Under the pieces are notes generated by a model, which had not been told where the DNA came from, searched no databases, and saw only the letters and a program-made list of their open reading frames with translations. The translations under genes and the position numbers were made by a program. Positions 48,171 to 62,181 of a stretch of 64,000 nucleotides of DNA are shown here, in pieces (the stretch's first letter is position 1; every line of letters begins with the position of its first letter). This DNA is from Membranipora membranacea (Eukaryota; Bryozoa; Gymnolaemata; Cheilostomatida; Membraniporidae): positions 14,062,062 through 14,126,061 of the forward strand of contig OU612074.1 of NCBI GenBank assembly GCA_914767715.1. Direction: 5' to 3'.

Positions 48171-51100
48171 TCAAAGACTACTGGGAAGAAGATGAACACA
48201 CACAACTGAATCACAGTACAGAAGAAAGGTACACACACATTCAACATATTATATGATGCCCTGGTGAGACCTTTTCTGTTACTTGTTGTTTTTGGAGAGA
48301 TAATTGCAACTTCATTGATTTGAAGGTTATTGCAATGTGGCTTGCTTTAGTCAGTTTTCACTTTCCTGGTCAGCTAGGGTGAATAGCTCGCAACAGCCAA
48401 ATCAGGTAGTACTAGACAAAAAGTGCACCTGTTGGGACTTGAACCCATGACCTTATGATCCCAAATCCAACGCCTCTAACACCGAGCTATCCTTGATATT
48501 TGTTCCACAACCTCGTTGCACTGGTTGCGGCAAATTGTCATCATCTCAACCCTCTGTTGCAACCATGATTTGCGGCATGTTTAGAACTCAGGCTTACCTA
48601 ATGCTCTTGGTATGAAATGAAAGGGTATGATTTGCATTAGGCTTGAGTTTTCCGAGGCAAATACCCCACTAGGTATAGGTCATCATATTCTCCGGCAAAC
48701 TCTGAAATTTGAAATACATTTCACACATTGAGCTTCATAGGAAGGAATTTTTTGTCAAGCCAGAGGGTACCATACAAAGATTACCACAAAAAATGTGTCA
48801 CAGCAAAACCGTTTATGTCATATTATTATACACAAGTTTCTATATATTGATAATAATGTGGCTCAAGCTCAGGTTAAAAGTTGACATTGTTTCTTATCAA
48901 CTAGTCAGTCGGCACTGAGATTCTATGCCTTATTTGTGGTGCTTCCTCTGAGACTCCATTCAGTGCAGAGGCAACATTGCGCAAATTGATGTCGGAAATG
49001 ACCTTGTACAGATTTGACCAACTACCATTGTGGTTTTATATCGAATTCCACATTCAGATTTCCCAAACTCTGTAACTCAAAGTTCTGATCATGTTCTCAT
49101 TTAAAAACCTCTCACTGTGTAAGTTTTATGACCTTGTACAAATGTATAATTGGTTATATATCAACTTTCATATTCAGATTTCCCCAACTCTATAACTCAA
49201 AGTTCTGTTTGAAAAACTACTCACTTTGTAATTTTTAGATAGAGACGTTTCAGTTTGATGTAGCTGATTTGCTGAAGCTGCAGTTGGCGCCTAGTAGACT
49301 TAATGCCACAGAGCCCATACAAGAGACAGGAGACCCTGGAGGCGCTGCAGGGGGTGGTGGTGCAGGAGGAGGAGGTGACAGAGGAGGTGATGGGGATTCT
49401 CCAAAGTAAGTTTCACGAGATATACTATTGCATGTATATCTCTGATCGATAGAGAGTGAACTAATTCATTAAGCATGAGTACCATCACAAAAAATTTGGT
49501 GTAACCGCCCGTGTTCACTTTTATTAAAAATTTACTCTAACGATCAAAGATACACATGATATTAATGAAGTCTCAATGTCAGTGTGAGTTTTATGAGCCA
49601 ACCAATAGTTAGTCATTGTTGGAGATGTGAGGCCTATTTTTCCACACGTTCTTTTTTAACATCAGTTCAAATCATCTCCAACCTTTTTCTAGTTTCAGTC
49701 ATAATAATTGTTTCCATATAGTTTTCTGGCAGTATTGGACAATGATCAGGCTGTTTGACTAAATATTCACTTTTATTTTTGTAGTGTTGGAGGTACAGGA
49801 AGATCAGGTAAGGATTAGAACACCATTTGTTCCCATTGTGACCGAGGGATATTGCAAAAGTCTTGTTTTGAGTCGCCTTTTGCATTGAAAGTGATATTGC
49901 AAAAAGCGTGTTGATACCTGACTTCAACAAAATCCCTCTGCCACCAGAGCGAACATAATTGTTCCAGGTAAACGCAACATGTTTTTTCAACTTTTAGTAG
50001 ACACTATAAATCTAAGACTGCTTTGAAATATTCGCAAAAGGTATACGTCATTGCCTATGATGCAATCTTTACCCACCTTTTATGTGTAGGAGTCAACATT
50101 GATTGGGTAGAGGAATCCACAGCATGTCTCATTAGTCCATTTCAGGCCATCCGAGGCAGATGGTGCGGTAACATATGATATTGTCCTAGGAATGCTTGGT
50201 GGTTAAGACCTCTTTGCATGATAACTTAATTTCATAATTCACATACATAGTGTCTATATGGTGCTCATAAATTTGAGTTGTTCCCTCTTTGAACTTAAAC
50301 TTCAGAGAGTTGACGACTCCAATTTTCATTGTATTCCCAATTTCTGACTCTTTGGAAAACTAATTCCTTTCCATGTAATTTTAGAATGAAATTTATAGTT
50401 TATTGTTGTGCTCAAACAGTTGATGTTATTATTAAGACCTTAAACAGTCCCTTCAGTTCTGGTCCCACACCCATTACCCATTAGGTCCTACTTTTCCAAC
50501 AAAAAGTATGTTCTGTTGACAGCTCCTCACAAGACCCTCAGAAACAATCCAAACTCAAAACTAAAATTTATATCAAGACTTGGTCGCTGTCGATCTGGTC
50601 AGAATAATATCATACACATACATTGTCCCTTACTAACTGACCGTTGTGAGATTTGGCTTTGTTCATTACTTTCCTCATATTATGTCAAAGCAGGTATCTA
50701 ACGTTCAAATTCTAACTTGCTTCATACTTAAAAATTGTCCCATAACCTGCTGAACTAATTACGCAACGGGTATCAAGGCTATGATGAGAGCCCTTCTTTA
50801 TATTTTATTTACAACTATTATTCCATAGTTCTACTATCACTACTTGCCTGTCGTTTACAGAGGAGGTAGATCGTCCGCCCACAGCTCACCCTGACGACGA
50901 TGAATACTTAGATGAGCGAATCGATTATCTCGACGAAATCAGTCTCAGAGTCAATCCGACGTGGAAGCGAAAGATCAAAGACCTCTTCCATTCAGATTCT
51001 GTAAGTTATGCACACTCAAAATCACATATTTACCCTAAAGGAGTAAAGTTTTGACAAGATGAAAAGTTCACCATTATGCACATGGTTGAAGTAGCTAGAT

Positions 51101-52204
51101 AACATTTACTTACCCCTCTCCCCCTACCTGCCTTAGTTAGCTTACACTTATCATCCCCAAGCTAGCTGAGTTGAACTACAGCTAACATTTACTCCTAGAG
51201 TACTAATGAGTATCTATATGTTTCATTTCCGCTACAAGTTTCTCAATTGTCCTCGATTTTGACCATGCATAATAACCAGCATTTTCTCAATGCAAGCTGA
51301 AATATCAAGCTTGAGCTGTTTTAATTTAATACACATAAAATTTTATGAAACAAATCATAAGCATTACGGCAATCAGAGGTTTCTTCTACTGAGCAAAAAC
51401 GGGATACCATAAAATAAAATAAAACACATTTATTAATGATAATCATAAAAACATATTCCATTGGATATGTGTTTGAGTGTCCATTTTGCCACAGAATGCC
51501 AAGAAAATATCAAGGTCTAAGAGCAGTGTTTAAAATAAGCAGTTTTGACGTTGTGCATCACAAACATATTTGTGAGGTTTTCTAGGTCATTGCACAGGCT
51601 CAAATGGTGTACTCAAGACTCCAAGAAATAACTGTCTGACATTGTGGCATTTCCGTCGCTTTCAAGCTGAATTTTTCTCTCGATACAATACAAGAATTGG
51701 ATTGAAAGTAGGTTTACATTGATTTTGATGTATTAATATATCACAACCGTAAACATGAAAATATTTGTTGATATGTTTATGATCACAACATATTATCAAA
51801 TAGAACATTGTGAAGGCAACCTACCCCCCCCCCCCCCCCACCATATTTTGGAAGTTCTCACAATAGGTAAAAAAAACGGTCCACTAATCGATATAAAATC
51901 TGATTCGCAGTAGCTCTAAACTGTGTATGGGATTTTACAACGAATATTTATAATCAAATTTCTTCCCACAGCATATGCTTCTTCTTTCCGCTTAATGCAC
52001 AGCATTTCTTCTCTCCGCTTAAATTTTTTATTTTGTACTGTCACTGCATGAAAAACATTCCTAAAGATGATTGTAGATTGACAATAAAAGTATATATATA
52101 TATATATGCCGCCTTATGCCTAATGAAGGAGTTTTGATAAACCATTATATATGCAGGAAATCCTAACAGCCTTGACACTGTTTATTCAATTAGATTCAGT
52201 TTGA
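48171..52204 (+). CDS. Uncharacterised split gene with Gly-rich linker, more complete copy
   Basis: Exons 48171-48228, 48969-49005, 49239-49405, 49785-49807 and 50861-51000 have AG/GT borders and join in phase across every junction; a possible terminal exon is 52157-52204 (EILTALTLFIQLDSV, stop). The peptide begins KDYWEEDEHTQLNHS, continues with ETFQFDVADLLKLQLAPS, then a Gly-rich linker (GGAAGGGGAGGGGD). It ends with an acidic stretch (HPDDDEYLDERIDYLDE) and a basic NPTWKRKIKDLF. I recognise no family. The 5' end is unresolved: the CARD-like exon at 47120 is the natural first exon but is broken. It may be a pseudogene, yet these exons keep clean frames. Confidence 0.5.
48423..48492 (-). repeat. 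tRNA-like sequence (likely SINE head), copy 2
   Basis: Counterpart of 16046-16115, with better T-stem pairing (TGGG around TTCAAGT with CCCA). The neighbouring foldback of unit 1 is absent and the ATA at 48383-48385 is the empty site. Confidence 0.45.
49252..50673 (+). other. 1.42-kb segment absent from unit 1
   Basis: It contains most of one exon (49239-49405) and all of another (49785-49807) of the split gene. TTTC stands at both junctions (49248-49251 and 50670-50673) and once at the join in unit 1 (16851-16854), so unit 1 most likely lost it through 4-bp microhomology. Confidence 0.8.
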
Positions 52205-52230
52205 CAAAATGCAAAAACCAGCAAATTTTC

Positions 52231-53238
52231 AGCATTCTGTTAAACCACACTTGGAAAAGGTGAAAACAAAATAGGAACGTGCATCAGTATAAATCATAAT
52301 TGTATAAATACTACTACTCATTTTTTTGAATACTGCTCATAAAAATGTTGCTGAAATATGTGACTGAAAAAAAATCCTGGTTAAAAAATTCTAAATTCTG
52401 CAACGTATCTGTTTGCTGTCTATGTACATTGATACTATACGCGTTTGTAAGATTAAGTTTTATTCCATTGGCTTGTTGCCAGGATCAATAAAAAAACCTA
52501 TATGGCAGGTCTGATTATGTAGCAATGGGAAATGGGAATGGGAATGGGAATGTTAAACTTTATGAAGGCAATAGTGTGGAACTGAAAACAAACTATAGCA
52601 ATCTAGTTGTGGGTAAAAAAAAATGTTGCTTTGAATGTACCAAGTATTCATTATGTACTCTCCATTTACCTGAGAGAAAAAACAATTACTCTTCAGTCTT
52701 CATGAAGCTCTTGATAGAGTCACATAATGACTTGGCCACCACTATGCTGTCCGTCAACATGAAGGTACGTAAACTCACTACCAGCACTCTGTTAAACCAC
52801 ACTTGGAAAAGGTGAAAACAAAATAGGAACGTGCATCAGTATAAATCATAATTGTATAAATGCTACTACTCATTTTTTTGAATACTGCTCATAAAAATGT
52901 TGCTGAAATATGTGACTGAAAAAAAATCCTGGTTAAAAAATTCTAAATTCTGCAACATATCTGTTTGCTGTCTATGTACATTGATACTATACGCGTTTGT
53001 AAGATTAAGTTTTATTCCATTGGCTTGTTGCCAGGATCAATAAAAAAACCTATATGGCAGGTCTGATTATGTAGCAATGGGAAATGGGAATGGGAATGTT
53101 AAACTTTATGAAGGCAATAGTGTGGAACTGGTAAAAAACAATTACTCTTCAGTCTTCATGAAGCTCTTGATAGAGTCACATAATGACTTGGCCACCACTA
53201 CGCTGTCCGTCAACATGAAGGTACGTAAACTCACTACC
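52231..53238 (+). repeat. Direct tandem repeats of about 552 bp, unit 2
   Basis: Counterpart of 18401-19463. Repeat 1 starts at 52231, repeat 2 at 52783. GGGAAT hexamers at the start of the open stretch number one more than in unit 1. The second repeat has an internal deletion joining NSVEL to the later YSSVFMKLL stretch. The DNA from about 53239 to 53655 is missing in unit 1. Confidence 0.7.
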
Positions 53239-54070
53239 TATATAGGCCCAAATACCTGAAATTTGAAGACCATATCTTATCTCGTTCCATTCACCATTGT
53301 TGCAATATTTATGAGCCTGTAGTTGGCATTGAGGGAAGGGGGCGTTGTTACATCCATTGACGTCTGTATTGGAGGCCAATTCACTCTCTCATAGGTCTAC
53401 AAGCAAAATAAATAGGGCATAAAAATATGGTACCACCTTTTATGTAGAATAAGGGAGTAGGTAGTTACTTATGATTAGATCAAACTCTATTACATTATCA
53501 TGCATTGTTGATTGATGATGACTCAGGATACACATATGAACGGAGTTATTATTCAAATCACATTCCCAAACTTCAGCCAGCAAATAACTTCCAGGTACAC
53601 CACAGTAATCATGGCAGCTAAATCCAAGCCAAATAATGGCAAAAAGCAGGCACAGCATGACTGCTTAGCTATAGTTCCAGTCTCCGGTTAAAGACACCTC
53701 CGGAACAATACCTGAATTTTGTCCAATTTCTGATCTGTAGAACAGGCTATAAAAAGGGGGATTTCTTAATTTTCTCACTTGTGTCTCTTACCATGGAGTG
53801 ACAGCTATTGCACCTTGGTCATAAATATAATTTTTAACAATTTTGATCAAATATACGAAGCTGACATTTTCCAACATCATTTAATAGGCGTCAAAGCTAC
53901 TAGTTTTACAGACATTTAAGCCGCTTTATTAATGTTGATGGTTGGTTGGTTTATTTTGTCACAAACATTAGGTATGCTGCAAGATTGAGTGTTAATACTG
54001 TTACATGAGTAGGGAATACCGAAAAGAAACATAAACAAAATGAGTAAAGTAAAGTCTGACTTCTAGTGGA

Positions 54071-54225
54071 TTAAAAAATATCTTGCAATATCAAAATCAA
54101 GTGTCTGAGGAATGAGTCTTTACCCCAGGCAGTTCTGTATTTAAGGCTGCGATATCTGCCTAACGGGAGTTTCTCAAGAAAATTGTTTAAAAAATGTTCG
54201 TCATCATGTATTATCTGCAGGGCCA
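54071..54225 (-). pseudogene. LINE remnant, further truncated in unit 2
   Basis: Only the last part of the LINE C-terminus seen at 19878-20030 remains (DDEHFLNNFLEKLP). About 1.7 kb (20032-21748 of unit 1) is missing, and the junction near 54224 fuses LINE sequence with downstream non-LINE DNA in one open frame. Confidence 0.65.
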
Positions 54226-57200
54226 TATTCATCCTGTAATAGGTTGATGGCAGCAACAAATGTATGGCACATGACTGGAAAAATAAAATGAAAGCAGTCT
54301 GAGCTGCATTAGTTGAAAAATCGCATATAAAATAATTCAATAAAGGTATAGCTATAGCGGAATAAATTAAGATTGGAATATTGAAAAGTGAAAAATTACT
54401 ACTAGGCCGTATTAGCAAGGCCATCGAGTTGGAGGACTTTTGTAGCCAATCTGCCATGGTCTCTTTTGCATGCCAACTTTTATCATCTGTAGACTCTTGT
54501 AGAACACCTCTTCAATTCACAATATCCTTCGTACCCATATTCATATCCATATTCATAGCCATAGCATACTATAACTCACAATTCGATTATTAATTATCAG
54601 ACCTTTTTGTCTCATGCGCGATGTTATGCCATGATGGCAGTCGCTACAAAAGTTTCTTCGACGATATCTCTCACCAGCAGTAGTTTTTATATATTCGGTA
54701 TGTTATTCCAAGTAATAAACTTGTTGGTTCACCTGAGAATCTGTATGAAAATGTCTGAATTTCAACAGTGCAGGAACCTGGTGAAAACCTATTCAGACTA
54801 AACATGGTGACAGAAAGTACAGGCGACAGAATAGACATGGCGACTGGGTCATTCATTGTCCCATTGGAGGGGGTTGGTTAGCATTAGCAATGGGCTGACT
54901 CTTGCTTAAATGGTGATATTTTCAGTACTGAACACTAATGTTTTTTCAATATAATATATGGCAGTTTCATTTCTCAGACCTGCCTTGAAACTGCTAACAG
55001 GGGACCAGCTCAATACAGTAGTTTAGAACTTCAGAACACAAGACAATAATGCTTCTCACATAGACTTGATAATCATTAAGTCTATGGCTTCTCAGTAATC
55101 ATTCATGGCAGGTCTGTTATTGTAACTAAGATACTATATATTTTAACAACCGCAACAACGCAGTACATTCAACTGATTAGCAAGGAGTAGACAAAGCCTG
55201 ACATGAACTGTGAAATAAAAGTGATTATTATGATTTTAGCAAGTAAAGGATTGTATTTTTAGCAAAAATTAAAAAACTCAATGTTTTTAGTATTTGAGGG
55301 AGGGAGTAATGTAGAGGGTGTAACCAATGAACTAAAGTTAGTTCATTGGTGTAACAGTGATGGCCTTGTATATATTATATTCAGTACTGAATAAAATTTC
55401 ATTACCAATTATATATCCAAAGCGTCTCATGCTTGAGTATTTGAGAAACATGTTTTATTTCTATAGACAGCTTCATGGTAATTATTTTAAAAAACCTGAA
55501 ATTTTACCAACCCTCCTGTGCTTGAGGTAGCCACTTAGGTACTGTGTAACATATTCATCATGTCTCTCATTGAATGATTTTGGTGTTTATGATAAATTAT
55601 TTCACCTTGTGTCTAGATGTTGTTGTCAAGATTGAAATTAAAACTGGAATTAAACATTATAATACCACCCTGTAATCCTGAAATTTTATGAGCCAACACG
55701 GAAGATACTTTTTGAGCAAAACTGTGCTTGGATTGAAAGATTTAATTATCATTATTAAGAGCTTAAACTGCAGTGAAGTTTATCTGATGTCATAAATATA
55801 TCATACGCTGCTATTCATTTTTATTTTAAAAGCTCATGCTTAGCAAGATGGCTCTAGTTTTTGCCTGAATGACTGGCCAATTTCGAGCAGGTATGTTTTT
55901 GTATTCTGGTGTAGCTATGCAAGGGATGGTGTTCATCATGTGATACCATACTGGTCTACATCGAGCAAGCTACACTGGGCTGGAAATTGAACTCTGCGAG
56001 GCCAGTTATGGAATGACTAGCTTGTCTGCTCTCTGCGTGGAGTGAAATAACGCGGAGACACAGGCGCTGAAACTTCTCCTGGTGTTCTCTGTCAGATTGT
56101 GAGAGCAGAGGATGCCATGTTAGTCAGTCAGTATTGATTTTTATATATTTATTTATTTTCTGTTTGCTTTTACCTTATTCAAGGGGGATTTCTTTTTAGC
56201 AATTTTATGCACCCAGTAAAAAGAATTTATTTTATGTAAATATCTCTGGAACGAGGGTTTAAAAAATTAAATAAAGAAACATGTAGGCACAATATAGGTG
56301 AGGATCAGTAAAATTCTAGACTGGTAATTGCAAAGCTGAGTTGTACTTGCCAACTTTTCTCAACTTTGAGATTACATGAAAAGCTGATCAAAATTTGTAG
56401 TATTGTTTCAGCCAGTCTCTGAAATATATGTGCAGGTCGAAAGTGACGCCCTGAAGCAAGTTGTTGTACTTTCCAACACTTGATCACAGGTTGGGTCGAA
56501 CTTTTTCGATTTTTAGGTGTAAAAGCCATGGATGAGGGTTTTGTTGTGTTCAACAGCTTGTGTTGCTTGTGTTTGGTGGCCGGAGCGAGGTAATGATCAA
56601 CTTATTAAAATTATCAAAATACTCATCATTACTAGCAATAAATTCTAACCATTTGTTTCACCAGGGAGACTGGTTTCACTGTGGGACTAATGATGCATTG
56701 TAAGTTGTCTGCAAAAATATATATCTTTCCTAAAAACTTGGGTCCCCTATTTAAGTTGGTCTGGTTTGACATGAGAAGACAATTAAGTATGGACACTAAA
56801 ACCGTCGCTGGCGACAGGTACAATACATGCATGACAAGTTGACATAGGTATATGTACTGTGGAGGCAGGGAAAATTCTCCATGGTGGAGGTAGGCAGAAA
56901 ACAAGTTTCCCTTGAAAAACGAAGCTTAAAAATTTTCAGGGTAAAGGAAGCTGAAAAAAGGGAGATAGGGAGGGGATGGAAAAACCCCAAAAAACTTGGA
57001 GCCTCTCTACCAAAAAGGGAGGCTTGTCATATCAGTTATTGTGTTATATATATATTGATCTTTTATTGGTTAAATATGCCTCTTTTTGCAGGCAAGGTAG
57101 TTTGACAATAAAATGGTTAATAATACATGTTTTGAAATATAACTTTTGGTTTTACTCCATAACAACCAGGTATTGTGTTATAAGATGATTATACCCTCCC

Positions 57201-59277
57201 TGTGTATACCCTTGTACCAGGGAGTTTGGGACCACACACACTGCTTGTACTACTAGTAAATGGGAGTTGCCTTTAGTTTATGTAAGAATGGGCAACTCCA
57301 AAATACGACAGCCATCAGGTTTTTTGCTAATATTCTATACTTTCACGGTATGGAGGGTGGGACATCCCTCTTTTGCAAAGAACCTTAGACTTTTGGCTGG
57401 TCTGCCAGTGCCAGGCCGGTTTTATAATGTGAGAACAAAGCATGTTACATGAAGTTGTGAGTAGTAAAGCCCTCTGTATTAGTAATACAACAAAAATTGA
57501 GTGTATTTTCTCTTTCAATAACTTCTTTACTAACTAATGAGGTATTTTGGACAATTTCCTTGTTGTTCTGTTGTGTAAAAAAATCGGTTGGAATCAGAGA
57601 GTTCTGTCCCCAACTGACTAGCTAACTGTCCCCAATGGGTTGGCTTTTGCTTGGATTTTCTCACCCAACAGCCAATCAGAGCAACCAATCATCACATAGC
57701 CTGTCTTCACAAGCTCTGATGATGGTTGGGTTCAAATCGCACCCTCCCCCCCCCCAAACAGGCAAAGCTTGTCAAGATGATAGGCTTTTATGGCTAACCG
57801 TGACTGGTAGGGCTTAATCAAATTCATAATACACCCTGGAAAAATGGTAAGCAACTCAATTCAACCTGGGACTAGGAGTCACACTAGCTGTTACTCCTTG
57901 ATTCAACAAACAAACTTACCACAGAACCACAATTGGTATAACAATTTTTTTATTGGATTAATGGAATTGTATGATTATCTTAATCTCTCAAGACGGCAAG
58001 GAGTCAATTCTTGGGGAAGAGAGGGGAAGGGCAGTACTGGGTGTGAGAAGAGCTGCGTGTGTGTTTGTTTCATTTAACCGATGATATAAGTGTATATAGC
58101 TTTGGCACCATCAACCACATTTCTGTCCATTCGAACTGACGCAGTGCTCAACAGACTCCCACTACAACAGGTCCACTTGCCAGTAGCCTATTGGGCTTGA
58201 CCCACACCTTGTGTATAGCAGTGTTCCTCTTCCATCTAATGCAACTTATAAACAACTGTCTCCGGTCTAACCTTTTGGCTTTCTTTATAGAACCGCCCAT
58301 TTTCTCCCCAGTCGATGTCATGACACACAGTCGTCACAGCACCCTCGATCTCATCGATCTCCAGTGGTAATATGGCACCTCTGACAGTCTCTGTGCCCTA
58401 CCACTTTTACCTGTGTCTAGTGTTGGATCACAGCCCTTGTGCCTCCTTCAACATCATATCTAGCCACGCATATGATATTTTCATAGAGCAATTTCAACTT
58501 ATACAGAGCATTTGTGTTGAACTCACTTTACGCATTTGCTCGTTATTCTTTTGCCCTATTATCTCTTTCTCTCTCTGTCTTGTGTAAGTGAAATATCTTA
58601 AATTGTCAGAGGCCACAAAATTACAAGTGCAAAGAATCCAGGCTTTGTAGGCTATTTACCAGAACCAGACAGACTTTTCAATTGAATCAAGGTATTTGAT
58701 AAAGGGTTGCATTTACACAACAGCATTGCCTTTGCTAGGTTTAAACAGCATCGGATAACCTTCTATCGACTTATAAAGGCTATTAGTTGAAGATATCATT
58801 GTAAATTCATTGGCAGAAATGTCTAGCTATTCCCAACCTGGGTCCATTCAAACAGCCTTGTGAACTCCGTCTTTCTATCTCTATCCTATTTAATGTAATG
58901 CAAAGGTGATATAGCACACCCTACTGCCAGCTCGTTATAAAGTTCTAAGTAATGAATCATATTTCAAAGCCATTAGCATTAGCCTGTCATGCACACAGTA
59001 GTTTGTAAGTCAGAAGTTGCAAAGTCAAATAATTGTTAATGGATACTTTTTGCGTTACAATTCGTTCATGTTTGTAATTAAATCATTTAATTTTTAGATT
59101 GTTACAAAGTGTGATCCCATGACCGGATGAGGCTTATTGCTTTCTTCCTGCTACTTGTCAACAGAAAATACCTCCACAAAATCACGGAAGGGGTTCAAAA
59201 GAAGGAGATCTGGTTGATCCCCGATTATACAATTATCCATCTCCTCACCCACTCCTAAGAAATCAAGGACAGAAGAA
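54226..59277. other. Long stretch without a recognised gene, upstream of TRAF-like gene 3
   Basis: Duplicate of about 21750-26794, with small indels. It includes the palindrome at 55323-55350 and a shorter poly-C run near 57750. A 10-bp GTTTAAACAG-like insertion lies near 58740 relative to the upstream copy. The promoter of TRAF-like gene 3 should be at its right end. Confidence 0.4.
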
Positions 59278-62181
59278 ATGATGCCTGATCACTCATGTGT
59301 TGGTCGACATATACCTATAGACAATAATGTAAGATCATTACATCAAACTTTTCGCACAAACTTATGTAGGCGTAGGCCTAGGTGGTTTATTAAGCTGTTC
59401 TTGAAAGCACACCGAGTCGCAGAATTCCACATCGTCTTTTTTCTATGTATACTAAAACTGTTCAGGTCTGCAGAGGGATATGCTACGCCATGAAGAGAAA
59501 AAAAAAGTTAATCTTGAATAGACACGCAACCTCATTTGCAGCCTTCAAACTCAATGGAACAGTTTTTTTTTGTAAACTTAGAAAATCCAGATTGGTAGCT
59601 CCTTTATATAAGTATTATGACTATAGTCTGTCTTTCATTTTACAACAGCATCGGGAGGAAGAAAGATGCAGTGGTTGCAATGAGTTGGCAGTCGATCCAC
59701 ATACAGTAATCGAATGTGGGCATACATATGGAAAAGCAGCGCTAGATGCTTTGGCGAAAGAGGGAATAAGAGAGTTTCGGTGTGTTGGTCATGACCTGGA
59801 CGGAGATGGCATTGAACAGTGCCAGAGTATCGTCAGGATTTCAGATCTGAAACTGAATAAAGCCGTTGACAGGGGAATAAAGAAGAAGATGGTTTGTTGT
59901 CCGAATAAGAGAAAGGGATGTCAAGCAACCATGAAGTTGAAAGATGAAGAAAATCATCTGAATACAGAATGTCAATATCAAGGTGAGAAATGTCGATCCT
60001 GTAACAAAATGTTTGCACGCAGTAACCTTGCTAATCACGAGTCGACGTGTACTGCTAAGAGATGTGCTTTCTCAGCAGTTGGATGTAACGATGTGAGCTC
60101 AGCTGGAGAAATGGGACAGAGTGGAGGTGCGATGGCGAACATTGGAGTTCACTTATCCCTTCTGTATCAATTTCTGGCGTCATTCAAGTCAATCGCCGAG
60201 TTCAAGCCTAGAGAGTATAATGCTGCACTCACTGAGCAAACGAGAGAAAGTGAAGGTAAATACATCAGGCGACGATGGCTTCTTCTGTTTTAGAATTTTG
60301 GAGTTGATCATGCAAACCCTCACTAATGTGGAAAGATGAGAGTGAAAGTAGCATGTTTATTTGGGAAATTCTGACCTTTCCCGCCAATGATTTCCTTGTC
60401 AACAAGTATTAACACTGTAGCCCTACATCGCTGCGTCCTGAACTGAGGGATATAGCCTGAACATGGTCCTGACTTTAAAAAGAAAAATCACGCTCCAATT
60501 TTGATGACCCATCTATAGGGTTATTATCCTTCTTCAGAAGATACACCTGCAGATATAAGATTTTTCGCAATTGACACCACTAAATGTTAACGGGCCATAC
60601 AATATACAACACTCGGTTCCCTCTCAGCCTCCGAATCATATCCCGAAAAACCCTACCTGTTTCAGCTTTGTTAGGTATCCTCCATTACACACCAAACACC
60701 AATTAATTTATTGTGGAAATGTCAGCAGGTAAAAAGAATTTGGGTTCATACTTCACTTTCTCCAGGATGTGGTAGATACTGTAAGGCACTTATTAATGCA
60801 CTTGGTGTCTATAAAAGTTAATATTGATAAGGAAGGAGACAGTTTTACCACAATTAGAAATTTTATTTCTTTTTCCCATCAGACTAATAGAATAAGGCAC
60901 TTGTATGCGATTTATAATCTAATTACCTATATTGTAATAGGCCATGAACAGGTTACTAGGCTTCTGAGTGAACCAGATCGTGTGAAGGAAGAAGAAATGG
61001 CCATGGGGGAGATAAAGAAACAGATGGAATCGCTGAAACAAGACGCATCTTCGCACTCAAATACTTTATCAAGACTCATGAACGAAGACTTCAAACTTGA
61101 TGTCGCAGCTGCTTGGCAAAGGTAGCAATTCCTTTAGATTATCTGCTGTAACCTATTTTACTATGCCAGCATCAATTGGCAGTCAAAAAAACCTATCAAT
61201 TGGCTCAATGTCAGGTAATTTGTATCAATGATGATACATTTCAATAGATTCAATGTTACCAATTCTTGAGGGTCACAGGTGACTACTGAATTATACAAAC
61301 ATCCAATATTGTCTCTTATCTGCTGCACCCTTAATTCGTAATCACTCCCAGGTGTGAAATGTAAGCAGAGAATGATTGTTATTTTTCTGTTTAACCATTT
61401 TATTGTACCGGAAGCATACTTTGATACCGGGTATCAAACTTTTCGTATCACTAGTAACATATGAGTTTGATACCGAGCCTTGTCACCCGTCTACTTTTTT
61501 TCCACCCATCATACAAAAAAGTAGACGGGTGACAAGGCTAGATGAGACCAGTATGAAGCAGCTAAATCCCAATTAACAATATTTTGGCTGGCTATATTTT
61601 TTTTTGTAAATGAAGACCAACTTTCTAGCCTTTTCCCATATCCTTTTTAGGCAAAGGCATCGCCCAGAGTTTCTGTTGCTTCATGGAGAAATAACAACTG
61701 AAGCAATGGGGAAACACATGGAGTTAATACAGCAAGTTCCAACGCTCATCAGTCACGGCAGTGTTATCTTCAAAGTGGCAAACTTTACAGAGAAAAGAAC
61801 GAGTGCCATCCAGGGAATCCTGAAGAAGGGTATATACGGTCCGCCTTTCTTTACTCATGAGTATGGTTATAAGATGGTGCCTATTCTCTACCCTAACGGC
61901 GATGGAAAGGGTATGATTTAGCATTTTTATTATTGTTAATGTGGCTTCTCTTTTCCCACACAAATTCCTCAACCCTGTTCTCTTTTTAGTTGGAGATATG
62001 ACTTCAGGGCCGTCAGGGATGGCGAGAGTCCGGGGGCTCAGACTATGACAAATACTAAGTCAGTAATACTAATCAGATAGAATAGCAACATGGAATTTCT
62101 ATGACAAAAAATTTACAGTTTTGATTGTTTTGTTTTTTAGGTTCTGGGACTCATCTCAGCATCTTCTTGGCAGTCATGATG
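59278..62181 (+). CDS. TRAF-like protein 3, first five exons (runs off the window)
   Basis: Exons 59278-59328, 59649-60255, 60941-61121, 61651-61910 and 62141-62181 match gene 2 position for position. The remaining MATH exons should lie beyond 64000. The RING-like, TRAF-finger, coiled-coil and first MATH segments are all present. Only a few residues differ from protein 2: SSAGEMG for SSALEMG, ESEG for ESDG, DRVKEEE for DHVKEEE, HRPEF for HRQEF and VANFT for VAKFT. The high similarity shows a very recent copy or a homogenised one. The incompleteness is due to the window edge, not a break in the gene. Confidence 0.87.
61477..61538. repeat. Perfect 24-bp-arm hairpin in intron 3, copy in gene 3
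   Basis: Same hairpin as 28994-29055. Confidence 0.8.

Larger units (their letters stand above)
29300..61782. repeat. Tandem segmental duplication, unit 2
   Basis: Second copy of the unit, longer than unit 1 because of the transposon at 39063-46592 and 1.4 kb of gene sequence lost from unit 1. It is shorter where LINE sequence was deleted near 54224. Elsewhere identity is very high. It ends in the first MATH exon of TRAF-like gene 3. Confidence 0.9.
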
